NCBI GenBank assembly: GCA_030435675.1
Contig: CM059624.1
Span: 5,666,769-5,730,768, forward strand
Reading direction: 5' to 3'
Length of the DNA stretch: 64,000 bases
From: Steinernema hermaphroditum
Taxonomy: Eukaryota; Nematoda; Chromadorea; Rhabditida; Steinernematidae
Shown: in pieces, positions 58,266 to 64,000 of the stretch
How the letters are laid out: every line of letters begins with the position of its first letter
Position numbering within the stretch: position 1 is the first letter of the stretch
The notes under the pieces: model-generated
Told to the model about the DNA's origin: nothing
The model's input: the letters and a program-made list of their open reading frames with translations, nothing else
Databases searched by the model: none
Program-made: the position numbers and the translations under genes

Positions 58266-59743
58266 ATGAGTGACTCGTCCAATCCACCAGCTACTGTGGC
58301 CATAAGAATATTCGGTGGAGTGTCATATGGATTGTTGTCCACAGGTGGTATCACACTGAATGTACTGCTTGTCACAATTCTAATCCAGGTTAGTGTGGGT
58401 TCCTCGATAAATGTGTCTCTACATTACCGTTCAGGGAAGGTCTTCTTTCAAGAAGAACGCATTCTACACGATCACCTGGCACTTGGCCATGTGCGATCTT
58501 TTAACGCATGTCATGGAAATGATCGTTCCGGTTCCGAGTACTTTCGCTGGAAGTGATGTAAGTGTGACCTTAATATCATGTAGGCAGAGTTTTCGGGTTC
58601 GGGTTAATATGATGCAGGTACAGATGTGAATAAATTAATGGATTCTCAACGCTGCTTATCAAGGAGGTGTTCCCATTTTGCTCATTCCTGAAGCGTCATG
58701 GACATGATATGACTGCAGTAGTTGCCGGTCAAATTAAAGACTGGGTAAAGACACGGAATAAAAGCGACTACAAGAGCACTTTTTGACCCTTATCGCTATT
58801 TCAGATCTACGGCTCGACTCTATTCCTGAATATCCCATGCTTCATCGACACAGTTGCCTACAACGGTACCCTGTACTTCAGCGTCCTTATGACAGTCAAC
58901 CGATTTACCGTATTCATCCTACCATCAGTTAACAACATCATGTTCCATCAGAGCCGTCTTTACATGTAAGCCCGATGTATTTGACTTATTTCAATGACTA
59001 GTTTAGTACCATCGCTTGCACCTGGTTATACGTTATTCTCCTTGTGGTTGGTCTTAACGTTTTCGCCTGCAACAAATCTTTCAGTAGCACAGGTAGGAGT
59101 TTTAGCTCATCAGCTAGCCCCAATTAAACTGAATCTTCTAGGGTTTTTCTACTACCACGTATGCCCTCCTTGGGACGAAATGCCGGAGTTTGGTCAATTT
59201 ATTAAAATAGTAATTTATCTGTGCAGTTATATGCGAACGAACGATGGCATTTAGGTCACTGAAATAGGAAGTACCTATCTTCCCGTGGCCATGCTCATCA
59301 CATATGTTGTCATTATCATTTACATAAGGCTCAAGATCAGATATGAATGGAAGAACGGTAGATTGTTTCGAAAGAATCTGGGTTTCCGCAATCACGAAGC
59401 TGCCCTGACCGCGAGAGAATATAGTCTATTAGCTCAAGTAGGCTCATCACCATACTTACTCAATAGCGCATTGTTTTTGTAGAGCTTACTTATTTGCGGT
59501 TTTATCGAAATTCAAAACATCGTCTTCGTCGTCCTTCCGACGATCAGACTTTCTGGTCAATGGCACTATGTCCTCAACTTCGCTGGAAATTGGGTCAGCC
59601 TTCTTCTCAGCAGCATCCATCCAATAGTTCTGTTCACTTTCAACAGTGACATCAAGAGTCGCCTCAAGAGGCTCTTCCACACGTGCTTCAGATCACCAAC
59701 AGTAACGATAAATGTAGCTTCTTCTGTTGTAGCTGTTTCGTGA
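58266..59743 (+). CDS. Serpentine chemoreceptor (seven-transmembrane GPCR, Srx-like)
   Basis: Eight exons (58266-58388, 58435-58557, 58667-58744, 58805-58965, 59007-59092, 59142-59209, 59255-59437, 59483-59743) give about 360 aa, normal for the class. Seven hydrophobic segments are visible: TM1 GGITLNVLLVTILIQ, TM2 FYTITWHLAMCDLLTHV, TM3 YFSVLMTVNRFTVFI (with NRF at the DRY position), TM4 WLYVILLVVGLNVFA, TM5 PVAMLITYVVIIIYIRL, TM6 SLLICGFIEIQNIVFVVL and TM7 WVSLLLSSIHPIVLFTF. The NRF...LP after TM3 and the SSIHP in TM7 fit the nematode Srx/Srt group. Exon 3 could start at 58664. Such receptors act in chemosensory neurons. An AATAAA lies 3 nt after the stop. The gene is single here rather than in a cluster. 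Confidence 0.85.
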
Positions 59744-59745
59744 AT

Positions 59746-59751
59746 AATAAA
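59746..59751 (+). terminator. Polyadenylation signal of the chemoreceptor gene
   Basis: AATAAA overlaps the region just after the TGA stop, a typical compact nematode 3' end. Confidence 0.55.
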
Positions 59752-62700
59752 ACGTTCTTAACGCTTGAGACCGCATCACCAAAACACCAACACGCATGAA
59801 ATTGTGGCTTATATGTGTCGACGTTCTGGAACTCTCTAAACGAATAAGTTATGTTGTCTCCTAACAGCAATCGCCCTATCTTTGATGGCAATGACGTTAC
59901 ATTTATTATTTCCTTTTCGTAAGCAGTACCCACTGTGACATGCATACGATATCGCCGTAGAGATGTGGTTGCTAAAGCTTACATGTTACATTGGACGAAA
60001 CATAGGTTTAAACATGCACATACTTGTAACGCGGCCAGGTCTTTGTTGAGGAATCCGAACTCGGAACACATTTGCCGGTGACATTTATATGGATGTCTGG
60101 GCCTTTTCGACGTACTGTTTGGCTGAGGCTTGCCCACTGTCAAATAGAATCATCGAGATCGTTGGAAAAATGACTGTGGTTGCATTTTAGTTTCTTTCTA
60201 ACTACGCTGCTTCGCGAGTGGTCGGCATTCCTCCAAACGACTGGACCATTTTTCAGGGATTTCCGTTTGTTAACTTCCAGGCAAAGTTTCATTTTGTTTG
60301 TTGCCTGGGATCACAGAACAGGACACACGTTGGCTCGGTAGCAATCTTAACTTTGGAATATTTCAAATTAACCGAAATAGTGCGCTTGTGTTCATCATGC
60401 ATAGCGTCCGGGATAGTTGCTGTGAAAATGTCGTCGCGGTGTGGCTTGGAAGGCCGATCGAAGTAACGCTCAAACTTTACAGTGGACGAAACATAGATTT
60501 AAGGTTTTTTTGGAAACACGAAGCAGGGCGGAGGTTGCAATCTTAAAAGTGTCACTAACGGATTTTTATCTTAATGACGATATATGCAATGTTGGTGCAA
60601 TATAATGGCCTCGTTTGATATTGAATAAGCTTTCGGAATATTTCAAAAAAGGTTCGAATTGGTGCACTTGTGTGTTCGCTGCCGCTGCGCTGTGCTGCCT
60701 TTGAAATGTCTTTTGGTATTGCACTTTGTAAGCAGGTACCCCAGCATCTATTTCATGAAATGAACGTTGGATTTGCTCTGCCAGTGATGTGGTTAGTGTT
60801 TGTTTATATTTTGAGTGGAGCGCGTCGATCCATACTATAGGAAAGATGAACAAGGCCGAGGCTGAACATAATGAGAGACTGCCAAAATTTTGGAATGCGT
60901 GTTCGTCTGAAGAGGCCTTAAAGAGTTTCTCTGTCGTTGAGAATGCATTTGCCGAAAAATAAAAGATAATAAATTCGGTCTTTAGAGGCGAAAAGATTCA
61001 TTTAATAGTCTCTTCCAAAAATAGCCATAATTGTTGTGAAAACATCGAAAAACAAAAGTCCATTTTGGATTCTCCATGTTCGATGAGATATGGCTATTTC
61101 AAATTAGCCGGAATCGAATTATTATACTCTCTCCGATAGGTGTAGTCACGTTCAGACGACAAACACGTCCGACAGGCAAATTCCAGTTGCTGGTCAAAAA
61201 TGTTTTGATTTAGGCACGTGTGCTGATATATTTAGAACAGCGATTCTGTTTTCCAGTAGCCAATCGTATGTTCACGGAGCTCAAAGAAAAACTTTATGGA
61301 TGCATTTCGTGAATAAATCAACTTTTAGAGCTCTAAATATAGCATAAGTTTGGTTTATCGCCTTTAACGCATTTCAACGTTTCCTTTGATATTTTCTCAT
61401 GGTCAAAAATTTCGCTCCCAAAGGACACAAAACATTTCCTTGTGCTCTCATATACGTTTTGGGCTCGTGTCTAGCTTAGTACTGGTCGGGGTTTTAGTGG
61501 TGACGACCTACGGGAGATTTTGTGATTCCCCCTTAGCACCCTTTTTATAAGCTCCGATGAAAATTTGTATGAACTCTCTGAAAGAAGTTGTACCGATTGT
61601 TGGCCATACGAGTAGGCTTTGTAGTTTGATCCGCTTCACTTATTTTAGTCTATTTTTTGCGGCAGCGAGCATGTTCAGGCCCCCGGCTGCATGTGCGTGT
61701 TTTTTTCGTAATCAGGCATTTAATGCCAGCGGGTTCAAGGAGGATCAGCCAGGCTAATTAATATATCATTTTTAACCATTGAAGACCTTCTATTTCTAGT
61801 AGTTCACATCCTTTGTTTGTACATGGTGGCGCAGAAAGACAGACAGACGCACCGCTCTGAAACGGTGCCGCACCGTAGTGAATCAGCATTGGGAAACATG
61901 GGTCATACCTTCGGAAAGCGCGTTCAAAGGAGGCAGAATCACGAAAAGTGGCATGCTCACAGTGTAACGACTCCGTAGAAGGCTTTTCTGAAGTGTGCCC
62001 AAATACACAGTGGCAATATCATAAATAACCGCGCCCCTTGCATAAAGTTTCATTTACCGATTCGGACATTCAAAGCCGCCATTTGCGGGCACGATATGTT
62101 AACCTCTTCTCCTGCTCTAGATAAATTGACAACGATTGACAGCAGCAGTAGCATAACATAAATAATAAAACGATGCAACGTATCAAGACACAGAAAATAG
62201 TGAAGCTCCGGGTGCGGCTATTTATGTTGCCGCGCCGAATTCGAGTTGGTTGAATGTATTACGTTTCCCAGCGATGCATTGGGTCCTGGACGGATAATAA
62301 ACACTATGTTACTACCTGATAAATTCTCCCTCTGATAGTGCCCACATTTAGTGCTCACTTTTGAAAATCTAGGGTAAACAAAGATTCAAACACAAATCAT
62401 CTTAAATATGTTCTTTCTCTAAATATTGTCCGCTTCCTTTTTCAGAGGCTATAGTCGCCGTGTCATATCGTGAAATATGAGCAAGTAGAAGTCAAAAGCT
62501 AATAATGCATACAGCATTCCGAAAACAGAGCGGTTTTTTTTTTGGATTTTGTGCCCTTGCCCATTCCACTGCAAATAGAACCTCCAATTTAATATTTCCA
62601 CTCCGATGGTACTGCTTCAGTTTTGTTCAATTTCGGTGACTCATGCACAGTGTAGGCATAGTTTTTCCAGTACACATAACGTACTTTCATCTCTTCGTGA

Positions 62701-64000
62701 AACAGCGACTGATAGAATAAATTTTCCTAAAGCCTGAGTCCGTTCTACTCGAAATAATTTATTAGTGCAGCACTTGCTTCTGTACTTGGTATGTCGAACA
62801 GCGGACATCATATGCCCTTTTTCGCCTTTTGTTTTTAATTTATAGGTTAGTTTTATTAGAGTTTACTGCTGCTGAAATACTCCTTGCCTCTGATATAGCT
62901 GACATTTGACAAAATTCAAATAAGTACGGGAGGTCTTTAATGATGAGTCTTTTGTTTATATGATTCCGTTTGGGCCAGCTTCTACTATTACGAGTACCGA
63001 TCAGTTCGCGCGAAATTGCGTAATTTACTGGGCGCATTCTAGAAAAATTTACACAATGAGAGACAATGAATATTAAGCTTATGATGTGCGCAATTCTTCT
63101 TAGGTGTCCCTTTGGGCATACCATTACTAGGTAGGAAATTGGGTCCACAATACGAACGGTTTGCTATATCTTTAGTTTGTCTTTAGTGGTCATCGTAGGC
63201 CACTTACATAACGTTAAATCAGTTCCCATTGTAAGAAGCTTCCGTGTTTCACTGCGTGGACCGATTTAGATCCTGAGAAGAACCTATGTTCCCATGCATA
63301 CAGAGCCGGTGACGAAACTGAACATAAGTGCCCGTGTGAAATGTGTTCAAACTACTTGCCCAAGCGTTTAATTGGTATATGCATCGGGTTTGAATGCTTA
63401 GGTAGAGGGAGAGCACATGCGATGTTTCATGGGATTCAACATCTAGAATGAGATGCGCTTTTAATTGTAGGGTTACCGCGCATAAAAGAGGTTCTCTGAG
63501 AGGGCAGTCGACGTCGGAACCCAGATACGTATTTCCATTTCTTCGGCCATCCTCCACATATGCTCCGATGGATCATTTTTGGTGTTAATGTCAGCTTTTC
63601 TATGTAATCCTTTGTTCTGACTCTGGCACATATGTGCCACTTCATTTTTAGAGGTGTAACAGACGTCGCGAAGCTGTGCCGACCATACGTCGTAGGCTGC
63701 GTTTAAGGCTTATGTCCAAATATGTTAGATATTAAGCGAAACATTTTTATGCTTCTTTAACCCCTATTTCGTGGGTCGTTGAAATTGATGCTATTTGCTT
63801 GGCGCGGATGCTTGAATACTGATATACCTGTTAGCTCTAAACCAACAACAAAGCGAGATTCTCTTAACCTGATGGCCGTGAAACAGCGAAAATCACCTGT
63901 TTTCACAAACCCCGCATAATTGTAACTTGTTCAAATTGTTTGTTTCCGCCATGAAGGCAGTATAGTCTTTCGATTTACGTTAAATGACGCGTTAAACGCA
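59752..64000. other. 4.2 kb without supported genes
   Basis: I found no splice-bounded exons or family motifs. Weak internal similarity (AATATTTCAAATTA..CCG near 60358, 60637 and 61092; GGACGAAACATAG near 59994 and 60484) suggests an old, decayed repeat. Open frames up to about 100 codons look like chance. Confidence 0.4.

Overview
The window is nuclear DNA from a nematode. Three things point there: very short introns (mostly 42-60 nt) with GTAAG donors and TTTTCAG-type acceptors, acceptor-like AG sites just before many start codons as expected for spliced-leader trans-splicing, and nematode-restricted families (CPG4 eggshell/cuticle-type secreted proteins, a serpentine chemoreceptor). One 22-nt stretch also resembles the SL1 leader. 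I cannot name the species.

Layout. 0.5-5 kb is a nested transposon graveyard: mariner relics, a Merlin (IS1595/ISXO2-like DDE) transposase gene split by a 5'-truncated RTE-type LINE, and minisatellites. 6-8.35 kb is an extraordinary low-complexity gene built from 15-bp and 30-bp units arranged in three blocks that each shift the reading frame by one. 8349-23044 is the centrepiece: three Helitrons joined head to tail with no intervening base. Helitron A (9.8 kb) looks intact and carries two intron-rich genes, an RPA-like OB-fold protein (about 425 aa) and a Rep/helicase (about 1743 aa). Helitron B (3.9 kb) has the same 5' and 3' ends but carries a 104-bp repeat series and 17 copies of a 158/159-bp satellite instead of genes. 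Helitron C (1 kb) has a divergent 5' end and a GC-rich terminal hairpin, and carries an LC8-type dynein light chain gene copy with an intron. The whole array lies two bases after the stop codon of the low-complexity gene and separates it from an AATAAA.

23.3-31 kb is ordinary host sequence: RBM25 (splicing factor, minus strand, 12 exons) and an ABCB10-like mitochondrial half ABC transporter (plus strand, 11 exons). 33.8-43.7 kb holds two CPG4-domain paralogues 8 kb apart with conserved intron positions, separated by a long stretch with no gene I can support. 44.1-49.9 kb holds a divergently transcribed pair of secreted thrombospondin-repeat proteins with mucin-like Thr/Pro linkers. Then come a small secreted protein with a decayed duplicate, an unrecognised multi-exon gene, another relic of the mariner-like family, an Srx-like GPCR at 58.3-59.7 kb, and about 4 kb with nothing recognisable.

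All exon coordinates are hand-derived from splice-site consensus, frame continuity and family similarity. No alignment or database search was run.
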